Part shown: one piece after another, positions 10,730 through 21,860 of the stretch
Position numbering within the stretch: position 1 is the first letter of the stretch
How the letters are laid out: the number at the start of each line of letters is the position of its first letter
Assembly: GCA_019722365.1 (NCBI GenBank)
Contig: JADFUC010002023.1
Span: 124,001 to 188,000, forward strand
Origin: Lithospermum erythrorhizon
Lineage: Eukaryota; Streptophyta; Magnoliopsida; Boraginales; Boraginaceae
DNA length: 64,000 bases
Reading direction: 5' to 3'
Notes under the pieces: model-generated
What the model saw: only the letters and a program-made list of their open reading frames with translations
Told to the model about the DNA's origin: nothing
Databases searched by the model: none
Position numbers and translations under genes: made by a program

Positions 10730-13700
10730 TCACATCTTATTTTTCTCATTCTCTGATCTTAGAAATGCCATCGTTGGGCCAAGGGTACTGCCTTTCAAAA
10801 CCCTGTGTGACCATGAGCTTCTGCTCCCATTGCTTTTACCCCAACTATTTTCCTTGGACAATTCTTCCTTCTTCGCGTTTAAAACGTCATTGAACTGCTC
10901 CCACAGGTTTGCTCCATCGCCTACGTTAGGGAAAAAACATAATTAGCCTCGACATATGCACAGCTCGAAAAACATAATTAGCCTCGACATAATCCAATAA
11001 GGAGGAGCTATACCTGTTGAAGGGGCTTGTGCGGATTTTCCCTGGTCGATACTACCATTCCCTACCAAACCAAGGAATTAAATCATGATTATTATTTGCA
11101 TTCAGGTGAGTTATTCTTAGATGGCCAAAGATAATAGGTATCGTGGATGAGAACAGGAAGTTGAATAGAAATCACTTCACATGTAACTGTACTGAAGATA
11201 AAAACTACCTTGGACAACAATATTTGTAGATTTATCTTTATTGCCAGGCACCTTGGATGTTTCCATGTTGTTCGTGCAAATAGGACCTCCATTACCTTGA
11301 TCGAAAATGTCATTTGAGGCTGAAGGGTCCACACTTTTTACAATGCGGACATCAATAAGTGAAGCGAACTCTATCTGCAGTCCCGGAGTCAAAGTCACAC
11401 CCAAAATAGGGAAATGTAGCTTATCTAAGTAACGAAAAACTTTTTTTATATAAATACCTCCAAAGATCCGTCTTCATTATACAAATTCCCATCTTGTTGC
11501 TCGGTAGATTCTTCTTCCTCCGAATTTTTAAAAATAATAGGATATTCTGGCAAAGGCATCAGCGTGACTTTGGTGGACTGAGAATCATATCGTGAAACCT
11601 TGCCAACCTACAGTGAGAAGGGATAACTAAGAGAACTCTCCGAAAAAAAGTAGCATTTAAAAGTTAAACTGTCATAAGAGCATCCTACCCGATACGAGGA
11701 CATCTCAGGGGTCCAAGAAGATGATAGTTCCAGTAGCCGATATGCAATCACATCTCCTTCCTGGCATATGAAATGAGAAAATGAGAACAAGAGTTTCAGG
11801 AAACTGATAGCATCTTAGAAAGAATTGCAGATAAACTAAGTGATTGTTTTACCAACAGATAGAGATGATACTGGATTATATAAAAACATACATAGTTACA
11901 TACCTTGGGCAAATTAGGGAGAGGCGGGAGCTTATCAAAGTCCATCTGTTCACTGGAATGAGTGCGAGTGACGACACTCGTTTCATTTTCATCCTTGGAT
12001 TCTTCATTGCCATTTAAGCAAGAATCAGGATCCTTATCTCTTCCCCAATGAGTTTTTTCTCCTTGATTGGGTTGTTCATAGCCATTCCCATAATGGACAA
12101 ATTTTTTATCTCTTCCCCACTTTTGAACTTTTTCCCCTTGCTTGAATTGTTCATAGCCATTTCCATGATAACCATTACTTTTATCTGTTCCCCATTTTTG
12201 ACCTTTTTTCTTGCTTGTGATTCCATTCCACTGAAAAGTGTCCTGCAGAAAACACCAAACAGAAAATATCCATATAATTTAAGGAGGACAAAATTTAAAG
12301 CACACACATGACACAACTGACACAAGCTATTCACAAAATAATATGCATAACAATATATACATGCCAGCATGAATCAACATGGCATTCAAATGGAGAACAA
12401 TGCTGAGCTATAATTTACTTTTTGCTCCGACGGTTATTTAAAGTGCCAAATGAAGTAAAGTAGCTTTATACTCTATCAAGTTCATCAGCAGACCAAAAAT
12501 CAAAGTTCCATTGAAGAGGCAAGTAAAGCAAATATGCAGCAAATAATAGTTTTTCTAGAGGGTATTATACTAAATAGTCTATACCCCCTAGTCCCTCCAT
12601 TCCTTAATATAGATCATTTGACTATTTTTAAATTCGACATTTGAGTGCTTAATGGTTAAATGTAAAATAGAAAAAAAATTACTAATATTAATGTACGCAA
12701 AAGAGCATTTTCCAAATGGAACAAAGCGTCCAAGATAGTCAAAATCCATTTCTGGAAAACCAAAATGAATAGGGTACTATGTCTTGGTGAATATACAAGA
12801 AAAAATAGTTCATATGCCATTATTATTATTCTAGTACATAATACATTATCAGCTTCATGATGCAAAGAGATTGAGTCATACCACTGAAACCACTGGTGCT
12901 TGAATTTGCTGTACATGATCTGCATCTGTAATAAAAGTTCATAAATCACAAGTCACTACCTTAGATCACACAACATGTCTAGGTGGTAATATGATATCTC
13001 CAAATAAAACCTCAAGAGAAGGAAAATGGAATGGCCAAACATCTAGCCTTAATTACTGTAATTTTGGATTACCTTAGATCACACACCATGTTAAGGGGGG
13101 CAACTGTGATTTATTAACGTATAAATATGCATAACATAACCAGGTAGATAACACTGATTACTTCTCTCCATCATGTTGTACTGCTAGCATGTTACTGTGT
13201 CCTAATTTATAAAACAAGCCAAGAAGGCATTCCTATTCTCGTATGAGTTATAACATGGTCAAGAATTAATTATCAACATATGTGAGCAGAGGAGAAAACC
13301 ATGTGGAGCAACAACTTGTAAAAGAACCAACCTTCTTCTAGAGGCTCAAAGCGGATGTGTCCTGGCCTGATTTCAATTGGTATAACTTCATTTGCAGTAC
13401 TACTGTTTTTATTGGAGTTTCCATGTTTACTGTAACTTTGATTCTCTCCAGGCTTGCTCCAACTTTTCGAATTATCACCACATTGCTTCCAATGTAGCTT
13501 CAATTCAAGAGCAGTCAGAAACGACCAATAGAGATAGATAGATATATAAATAATTCTCAAAGAAGCTTTATGATAAGTTATCACTCACATGTGCCTTCGG
13601 ATTGTCAAGGCCTTCTTTCTCCAGCTGCCCAGCACCTTCTTTTTCGGATAGGCTGATGCCTTCCTTTTTCCCAGAACTACTTTGCATCTCTTTCCAATTT

Positions 13701-16700
13701 TTCTGCAAAACAGCTTTTAAGTTGTTACTAGACTAATTTAGCTACGAAGACTCCAGCTTAAAAATTAATGCAGTATGCCAGTATGCCATCACTCACTACT
13801 TCGGGAGAATCTACATTTTTCTTCTTAATTTTCGCCATCTCCTGCAACCATTTTCTTTTCGCCTTTTTCCGCCGTGCGGCTCTGCTGGGACCCTAAGAGA
13901 ACATACATCAAAAGTCAAAACGGCTGTCGATTGACAACATACTAGGTTAATCCTGATTCTTATAGATAATAAAGAATTATATATAGTTAATCCAATCTTA
14001 AAGCTCTAGGTTGCAAAGTCAATGGATGTGTTGAGAAATTGGAATACATATAAATATGATTATAGACAGTTAAAATTTAATCAAAATGGGATGCAAAGTC
14101 AGACCTTTGGGTTTCTCTCAGATACATTGGTATTATCATCAATATCTTTGCTGTTTTCTTGAGCCTGTTCATTTCTGAAAATATAAAAGATGGTTAAATT
14201 TTAATGTAAAAAAAATGCCAATTCTAATCGAAGATGAGGACGTTCAAACCCATACAAATCACTTGAAGGACTGGAAGTAAGACATTGTTCGAGAAAGGTA
14301 GACTTACCTCTTTGACTTGGGAGTGGACTCGACATCTTTATCCATCTTTTCATCGCCATTATCAATGATTGCAGCATTGGTTTGAGTCTTTTTAGATGTC
14401 TTCCTCTTCTTACAAGTACTTTTCTCCCCAGCAAGGTCTCCATTTTCGTTAACATCATTTGCAGCACTGTAATCAAAATGAGGACGTTCAAGACCATACA
14501 ATATCACTTGAAGGAGGACCAGAAGTAAGACATTGTTCCAGACAGGTAGACTCACCCCTTTGACTTGGGAGTGGACTCGACATCTTTATCCATCTTTTCA
14601 TCACCATTTTCAATGGTTGAAGCATTGATTCGAGTCTTTTTAGATGACTTCCTCTTCTTAGAAGTACCTTTCTCACCAGCAAGGTCTCCATTTACGTGAA
14701 CATCATTTGCAGCACTTTCAGGCTGCTCTGATCGTTTTTTCTTCTTCCTGCATTATATTATATAAGAATTAAAGCATAATGTAACACATATTCGAAAATT
14801 CCATTAATGGTAAGAGATCGAGACATAATGTGAAATCTTATGTCAAGTTAATTGAGTCACAACAGACTTTGAACCCTGCAGTTTCTCTGATGCTTTTCTC
14901 TTCTTGGAAATTTCATTTCCATCTTCCAGGTACACATTGACTTCGTGCCTTTTGTCCTCTTCGTCCTCCAAAAGTTCATCATGAAATTCCTCACTTTGAC
15001 AATCTCCATTTTCACTATCAAGCTCCTGATTTGTTAAAAGTAAAGCACCTGTATTTCCCGGTTGTCTTTGCACAGCTTCAAGTCCCTCGACTCCATCAGT
15101 AGTTTCATTTCCCAAGATAGCTAAAGCACCTTTCTTCGTCACACTTGTACAACACAAGATAATCAAACCGGTTTAGGCCTTCACAACACTTAAATTATAT
15201 AGAGTTAGGACTATAAATAAGTTCCATATGCAAGATGATCTAATAATAGAAATGGAACAGATAAATAGCTCAACCAACCTGATTATATCTTTATCCTTCA
15301 AGAGGCCAGCGGATTCAAAAGGTGGCAAGACAAAGCCATCCATCTGGAAGCAAAAAGGAACAACATTTGAACCAATTTCAATAATCTTCAAAAATTTCAA
15401 AATCATTTTTGAATACTGGTTCTTGGAATGAGAAATTAACAAAAGAAAACCACAAACATCCTTTTTATGGAAGCAACTGCACTCCACAACAAGTCCACCG
15501 TCTCGAGTTTCCAAAGCTCTTCTTAATTCACTCACTGAGCACACATCACTCACAGAAGTATACACAGCAGAAAGTACCACACACGCAGGCACAATTGACA
15601 ATACCAATAGATTGAATCTAAGTGATATGACTACAAGTTCATTGTCTCCATCTCACTAAGAGAAAACAAGAGAGTACATTCAGCATGAAAACCTCAAATT
15701 TAAGCGGATAACACATTTTTAACCATGAAAAGAATAGTACAATCATGATAATTATAGCGAATTAACCAAAACCCATTTACTCAAATCACAACAATCGATG
15801 CAAAGTAGCCATCTTCACTGATTCTTACAAAGAGGAGTAAACCATCAGGGCAGGACTGAATCTATATGATACAACTACCTGTACCTCTTTTTTTTAAAGA
15901 ACCTAGCAGCTGAAAATTTGAAACTTCGACTTCTACAATTACGAGTGAATGCTAAGCAATCCACCAACTCCCACCCCATACAACTACAAGTTCATTGTCT
16001 CTATCTCACTAATAAAAACCAACACAGGACATTCAGCATGCAACATCAAATACAAGCACATAACACATATGAACCACTAAAAGATTAGTAGAATCATGAA
16101 ATTAAAATGAATTAACGAACCCCTTTTACCCAAATAACAACAATTGATAAAAAGCAGCTAGCTTTACTGATTCAACCATCAGGGCATGACTATGATACAA
16201 CTACAAGTTCATTGTATACATTTCACTAAACAATACAACACATTCAGCATACATATATCAAATACAAGCAGAAACACATTTTCAACCACTAAAACAATAG
16301 TAAAATCATGATAATTACAATGAATTAACAAACCCCTTTTACCCAAATTACAATAATTGATAAAAACTAGCTATCTTTACTGATTCTTACAGATATTAGT
16401 AAACCATCAGGGCATGAGTGAATCTATATGATACAACTACAACTTCATTGTCTCCATCTAACTAAGAGAAACCAACACAGATCATTCAGCATGCAACATC
16501 AAATACAATCAGAAACCCATTTTCAACCACAAAAACAATAGTAAAATCATGATAATTACAATGAATTAACAAACCCCTTTAACCCAAATTAGACCAATTA
16601 ATAAAAACTAGTTATCTTTATTACAAAAATTATTAAAAAGTAGCTATCTTTATTACAAAAATTAATCAAACTAGGTTTCTTTATTACAAAAACTAATAAA

Positions 16701-16936
16701 AAGCAACTTTTTTTACTGATTCTTACACAAAGTAGTAACCCATCAGGACAAGACTGTTTGAGATTGAAGATTTGATTTATATAACTACAAAGAGCATCAA
16801 TAGTTGTAAGTTCAGTTTGGTTTTGAGGAATTAAAATCCAAGCTTTATTTAATCCTTGAGCTTTTTGGGCATCACTTAAAATGTCACAATTCTTGAAAAC
16901 CAAACGCAGCCTTAAGCTCTTCATTTTCAAAACCAT
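10730..16936 (-). CDS. Coilin (Cajal-body scaffold protein), complete gene, 16 exons
   Basis: The exons read on the minus strand are 16936-16727, 15343-15279, 15143-14868, 14747-14556, 14466-14308, 14174-14105, 13892-13797, 13702-13589, 13497-13332, 12925-12882, 12242-11904, 11760-11689, 11607-11458, 11374-11209, 11061-11014 and 10920-10730. They sum to 785 codons plus TGA, all in phase. Coilin organises Cajal bodies, where snRNPs and snoRNPs mature. Residues 1-91 form the self-association domain (LRLRLVFKNCDILSDAQ; MDGFVLPPFES; LLKDKDII). The middle is Lys/Glu-rich and disordered with nuclear-localisation-like runs (SRAARRKKAKRKW). IRPGHIRFEPLEE precedes the Tudor-like C-terminal domain (GDVIAYRLLELSSSWTPE; VSRYDS; NEDGSLE; IEFASLIDVR). 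The C-terminus (WSHRVLKGSTLGPTMAFLR) matches Arabidopsis coilin as remembered. It is longer than that protein (about 608 aa), partly from a duplicated exon. The donor of exon 3 (14868) is weak and least certain. Confidence 0.92.
10932..10992. repeat. Short tandem repeat in coilin intron 15
   Basis: The word AACATAATTAGCCTCGACAT occurs twice, about 38 bases apart, inside a 93-base intron. Confidence 0.8.
11904..12242 (-). repeat. In-frame internal repeat in coilin exon 11
   Basis: Two neighbouring segments of about 22 codons read HGNGYEQFKQGEKVQKWGRD and YGNGYEQPNQGEKTHWGRD, and a third partial copy precedes them (KKGQKWGTDKSNG). DNA similarity is also visible at 12048-12085 versus 12115-12155. 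The repeat expands the linker just ahead of the Tudor-like domain. Confidence 0.75.
14220..14720 (-). repeat. 248-bp tandem duplication containing coilin exons 4 and 5
   Basis: Exon 5 (159 nt) and the last 159 nt of exon 4 are copies: AANDVNENGDLAGEK versus AANDVHVNGDLAGEK, then DNGDEKMDKDVESTPKSK versus ENGDEKMDKDVESTPKSK. About 42 of 54 residues agree by eye. The introns that follow each exon also match (GTRAGTCTACCT..., GAACAATGTCTTACTTC, TTGAACGTCCTCAT). The duplication period is 248 bases. The exon is symmetric in phase, so the reading frame is kept. Confidence 0.88.
15615..16757. repeat. Diverged tandem repeats in coilin intron 1, including copies of the exon 1 donor
   Basis: Four diverged units share ACTACAAGTTCATTGTCTC, CATTCAGCATG, CAACATCAAATACAAGCA, AATCATGATAATTA and CCCTTTTACCCAAAT. 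They begin near 15623, 15979, 16193 and 16431. Each unit ends with a copy of the exon 1/intron 1 boundary (GATTCTTAC...ACCATCAGGGCA) at 15818-15857, 16166-16190 and 16381-16420; the genuine one is 16718-16757. A second shorter repeat (ATCTTTATTACAAAAAT, about three copies) is at 16612-16700. Confidence 0.85.
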
Positions 16937-18220
16937 GCTACCAAAAAACCCTCTTTTGTGTTCTCCTTAAAGAATAAGGTTTGATTGAATAAATATATTG
17001 TCTGAAACTGGGATCGGGTCACTTCAAGCCCGACCCGAATATGTAATGGCTTTTTTAACGCTACAGGTTTTTTTTTAATTACAAGCATAAATGTATACTC
17101 CTCCAATTTCTTTTAATTACGTTTTTCTTTTTCCGTATCAATCTTTTTTTTCCTAACACGGGTGCTATTTATTCACGCCGAAACAGTACCAAAAAAGGAG
17201 TAATATTACTATTTTAGCCCCCATATTTGTAAGTGTATTGTTTGAAATTTTTTTATTTAGCAAGAAAATAGCTTCATTTCACAAGCTTTTTGTTACTGTT
17301 TCGGTGTGTCTGGGCCTCTCCTTTTAAAAAAACCTAACAGGTGAAATCTTGACACATACCTTATAAGTGAGTGATTGATTAACGACTACATCAAACTTCC
17401 ACTTTTTTGCGTGACAACCTTTGATTATTATTTATTGCTTTATTCGTTATCGATAATGCATCAAATGATTCTCAAGTTATTTTATTTACTTATTCTCAGA
17501 AAATTAATACGACTACCACTATTCATACTCCTAATCCTCAGCCGCTTTCAAGACTCTCAAAAAGCCAAGTAGTTCTAATAATTTTGTGCGGGCTTATTCT
17601 TATATCAACCCGGTTGCTTATGTTTTCCAGTGATGTGTGATTCTTCTACAAATAATTTATCCGCGTCATCGAAAGTTCTCAACCCCCTCAGAAATACCGA
17701 GAATGTATGCGCACGCATCGCGGATTTTAAATATCTTTGATAGGAACTTACTCATATTAATCATCATTAAATGTTTCAAAGATGAATTTCTTGAAAGTTT
17801 ATTAGAATGACGATTAGTGTTAACATTATACTCCGTATTACTTTTGGCTCCTCGAGTTTTTCCATCAGGGAACTTATGCACATAAAAAAAGGTTCCCTTG
17901 TTTAAAACTTGGACTACTAATTGGTGTTTTCTTTTTCTCTTTTGTGTAATATATGAAGCTTACTTTCTCAGAGAAACAACATGATCGCTATTTTAAACTC
18001 ATCAATTTTGAATTTGAGTAGTTTCAAGCGTTTCTGCCGCAAATTCTCTTTATTTCTACCTTATTACATTTAACTTAACCTACCGCACTGCCACACCCAA
18101 GGCTAAGATCGTTAGTAATCTTTATGGTATTTCCAGCCACCAGCAGACGGTAGGAAAACTGACAAGAAAATATACAACCAGAATACTGCCTAAATAATAA
18201 ATTTAATCTCAAGACAACGC
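16937..18220. other. Coilin upstream region; no gene seen
   Basis: The coilin promoter should lie just right of 16936. A GGGTC/GACCC inverted pair sits at 17012-17036. A short inverted repeat (CGCCGAAACAGTA at about 17177 and TACTGTTTCGGTG at about 17293) brackets roughly 120 bases and may be a small MITE relic. Open frames at 17375-17572 and 17666-17881 have no family likeness. Confidence 0.45.
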
Positions 18221-18236
18221 GATATCAACAGGAAAC

Positions 18237-18261
18237 ATATATATATATATATATATATAGC
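18237..18261. repeat. (AT)n microsatellite
   Basis: A run of about 12 AT units. A CA run of about 8 units follows at 18622-18638. Confidence 0.9.
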
Positions 18262-18894
18262 AGTATATATGCGATCAAAAGTACACAACACCTCCGTCAA
18301 AAGACTACAAAAAAATATATTCATAAGACTGGCTGGCGATATTCTAACAATCTCGAACTGCACTCACGATGATACTCAAATTTCGCCACACGCGCCGCCA
18401 CCTAACGCCTCCTTCAACTACAAAATTTTGGGGTCCCTAAATAGTGGCATGAAATTCTGAAGCTCAGTCTAATATTTATATAACGTAACCATAACTAATC
18501 ACACATATATGCAACATGTAAACATATAGTCTCAAATGTAGCTTTTAATAGAATCCATCTTTCAAATAATCAATAATAACTCCATAACCTAATCATATCG
18601 ATAATCCAACGAATAAACCCGTCACACACACACACACACTCAATAACATCCAGAATATCACACAAACAACAATAACTCTACTCCGGCTCCTCTTATTAGA
18701 GCTTTCTACTTCCCCAAAGTGCAGAAGAAAAAAAACGACGCCACTCAAGGTTTCAATTAAAAAGTTAGAGACAAAAAGTATTAATTGCTTCTACTCTAGC
18801 AAACGAGAACAAATTGTATGTATCGATACCCGTTGCTTCTACTCCAAAGAAGGAAAACAACTCAATCAAAAGAATTTTACCAACTAACAGTGCA

Positions 18895-18992
18895 TCAGAG
18901 TTCAACAACAAATCACAACTCAAATATCACAACTCCTATATCACAACATCAGATATCACAACTCAAATGTCACAACTGATCATATCACGTAT
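18895..18992. repeat. Degenerate minisatellite (ATATCACAACTCAAAT-like)
   Basis: About five loosely spaced copies of ATCACAACTC(AAAT) occur in about 90 bases (18909, 18923, 18936, 18953, 18968). Similar words continue to 19040 (AATATCACATATCACA). The 62-codon frame over it is a product of the repeat. Confidence 0.65.
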
Positions 18993-18999
18993 CAACAAA

Positions 19000-20560
19000 T
19001 AACAATGCTCAACGTCAGAAGTTTCCCAATATCACATATCACACACATAACCCATTTAAGAAAAAACTAAATTTTAAGAATACGTAATATAGATATGAAA
19101 GGTTATGCCTCGTGATATAAATACTCACCTCAAGCCAAAAGCCAACATCAACAAATATTAAACAACTACTCAACTTTCATCTACATCGCATCTCCAAAGA
19201 GTATAAATAGTAATAACTGCAGATTTAGGCCCCCTATTATTTTGTACAACATGCATTAATAATCTTAAATAATATACTAACTTCTCGATTATTTAACAAA
19301 AAGACGTAAACTTTATTATATTAGTATTTCCTCATATTTATAAATTTAACTTTTTATCGAAAAAATCAAAATTTCGAATGATCTTAATAAAGTTAAAAAT
19401 TTCATTAAATAATATAATAAAAATTGAAATTTATTTTTATAATCTAAAAATTACATGTGAATTTATTTTAATATATTTCAGTTTTAATTTATGAATACAA
19501 AAAATTTGAACTAATTACTTATATATTCAAAAAATCCGGTTTTATAAATTTATATTTATACTCAAACTATCAAGATAGTTTATCAAACTCAAAACTTTTA
19601 TTGGTTTATACTCAAATTCTAATTATTTCCCATTTAAAAATAAAAATCCAAAATATAATTAATTAAATAAATAAATATAAATATCTAAAATCAACTTAAT
19701 ATTTAACCAAGAAGGCGTGGATTTAAAAATTAAACTTAATATATCACAAATATTAACTAGATATAAACTAAAATTTAAAAGAGAGGTATAAAGTTTGTAC
19801 CTTTATTAAGGTTGTTATAAATGAAATAACTTGATTTTTTAAACTTAGTTGAAATGGTGGACTGCAGAAAAGAAAGAAAACTTTTGATATGGAAAGCCGA
19901 TTTAAGAAAAATACGTAGGCGTGTAGAGAGGAACTCTTTTTGAGGGGAAAATCATAACTACAATTATTGTTTCTTAATAAGTAGAGGAAAAAGATGACAA
20001 CTATCGATAGCTTAAGTAGTTTTATGTACTCCTTCCTTTTTGTTTTTGACTGGTCAAAGCCCAATTAACTAATTGGATCAAGCTTCAATACAATTGCTAT
20101 TTCTTTCTTATTGATATTAAAAACTCTATAATATGTTCAATAGACATCAAGAGTATCAAACACGTACTCTAAGCTTCACATTTAGCTTCCTCAAAAATAT
20201 AAGTATCATTCATTCAAACTGAAACATTGTCACTTTTCACCAAGCTCATTGTTTGTGAGTGTATATCTATATAGATATCAATATTCATTCAAACGTGAAA
20301 CATTTGCACTTCTCAGCCTAAGTTCATAAGGTTTAGGAGTATATCTATGGAAGTTTTGACCCCTGCACGGCCGTAACAATCGCCATCGCAGGCTCGCCGA
20401 GTTTGAGGAGAAATCTCGACATTTTTTGACCCCATAACGATCGTATAACGGCCGCCGCCAACAAGTAGAGTGTTTGTTTTGTCAGGATTGTAGTTCGACG
20501 CAAAACGAAATGGTAACATTAGCAGTCGGGTTACGGGCGAACTCCACAGCGGCCATTACG
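19000..20560. other. AT-rich intergenic region; no gene seen
   Basis: There are long AT-rich tracts. Around 20150-20330 a near-repeat appears twice (ATTCATTCAAACTGAAACATT and ATTCATTCAAACGTGAAACAT, each followed by an AAGCTCAT/AAGTTCAT word). GC-richer text at 20355-20470 (CACGGCCGTAACAATCGCC and CGATCGTATAACGGCCGCCG) looks like part of an old repeat. The frame at 19768-20064 is rejected. Confidence 0.45.
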
Positions 20561-20576
20561 ATGTATTTTTTTCAAT

Positions 20577-20633
20577 TGCATATATATATATATATATATA
20601 TATATAGTATATATATATATATATATATATATA
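20577..20633. repeat. Long (AT)n microsatellite, interrupted once
   Basis: Two AT runs are separated by AG, about 55 bases in all. The stretch is self-complementary and directly precedes the MULE relic. Confidence 0.9.
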
Positions 20634-20689
20634 AACAATAAGGTCATTGACAGGCTTATTTCACACTTTGTCAAGCGCTTAATTTATCA

Positions 20690-21690
20690 TTAACAATATG
20701 TGCGAGGTATTCACCCATTTATTTTAGATGCTGCGAATAAACCCATACTCACTTTAATGTCAACGGTGAAAGATCTTATAATGGTTAGATGCAAATTAAT
20801 AGAGATAAGGTTGAGAAGGAAGGTAGACTACGCTTCCAAGCCTGTAGATGTTCGAACGCTATGGAAAGATGCTTCAGTCGTTTTCCTATTAAACGCGATA
20901 GAACACATTTTAGGTATACTGATCTATTTCAAATCAACGCATGCTTGATTCAGAGAAAAGGTGTTGTTCTTTGTAGAAAAATGGCAATTGAATGGGATTC
21001 CATGTAACCATGCTCATGCCCTTAAGCGCATCGAACGTATAACGCTGGAGGAATACGCATTTAACGGCAATACCGACACATACAAAGAAAGTATATTCAC
21101 ATGCTATTACGCCAATGGCCGGCCCCTCTCGACTTTGGCCACAAACATCAAGAATTGTACCTATTCCTCCATCACACAAAAAGAAAGTTGGGACAAAGAG
21201 GCTAAGGAGAGCGAATCCTATAGGCTCAGGATAATTTATTGCTCAAAGTATCTCTTCAAGATACGTGTGTCGTATGACATGTATTGTGGTTTCAGAAGGT
21301 AATAACTTGTTTACTGTTTTCATTATTTAAATTTTACTTTTTCTAACTTGGTTTAATTTTTTGTAGAAGAGGAATAATGGTCCACAAGTATAGTTTTACC
21401 CATTTGGGTATCAAGACCCATTGAGGACTATCAATATAACATATCTCAAAGTTCAATCAACAATGCTAGTAGACCAGTGGCAACTCCAACAGGTGGTGTA
21501 GCAATTCGAGCACCACCACCTATGGTTGGAACTTTCGGGCCGAGTGTGACTGCTTTCAAGCCTCCAACAAGAAAAATGCAAAGACCTCCAGTGGTGATCA
21601 CGGCGAGGGAAAGCTTGTGGCTGGCGAGAGATTCGAATTTTCAAGACAAGTTTTATACTTGTTTGTTTTTGGTGCTCATTTTTTTAGTTC
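20690..21690 (+). pseudogene. Mutator-like (MULE) transposase, 3' part with SWIM finger, broken
   Basis: Across three frames the region encodes the C-terminal half of a plant MULE transposase: HPFILDAANKPILTLMSTVKDLIMV, then QINRDKVEKEGRLRFQ, then a SWIM zinc finger with VLCRKWQLNGIPCNHAHA (the C..H spacing fits CxC...CxH). A tail follows (TYKESIFTCYY) and a low-complexity end (ATPTGGVAIRAPPPMVG). Several frameshifts and a stop break it. The DDE catalytic part is missing, so this is a 3' relic. It is not in register with the N-terminal MULE piece 11 kb to the left; the two are most simply separate insertions. Confidence 0.65.
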
Positions 21691-21699
21691 AACCAATGA

Positions 21700-21860
21700 T
21701 GGTTTCTTGTTAAGTTTTTGATACATTAAGTGATGGTTCTGCCCAGTTTTTTATTAAGTTTTTGCTAGTTTTTTGCCAGATTGAAGTATGGTTCTGCCCA
21801 GATTGTAGTATGGTTCTGCCCAGTTTTTGATACATTAAGTTTTTGCTAGTTTTGTCTCGC
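21700..21860. repeat. Short repeats after the MULE relic (TATGGTTCTGCCCAG)
   Basis: The word TATGGTTCTGCCCAG occurs about three times at 21732-21822, mixed with AAGTTTTTGCTAGTTTT and TTGATACATTAAGT repeats. It is probably the 3' untranslated or subterminal part of the transposon. Confidence 0.7.

Noticed and set aside
18895..18992. CRISPR-like array
   Set aside because: Units are irregular, short and degenerate, spacers are not constant, and the genome is a plant's.
8690..21690. One large MULE spanning from the N-terminal piece to the SWIM-finger piece
   Set aside because: The intact coilin gene on the other strand lies between them and the DDE core is absent; two separate relics are simpler.
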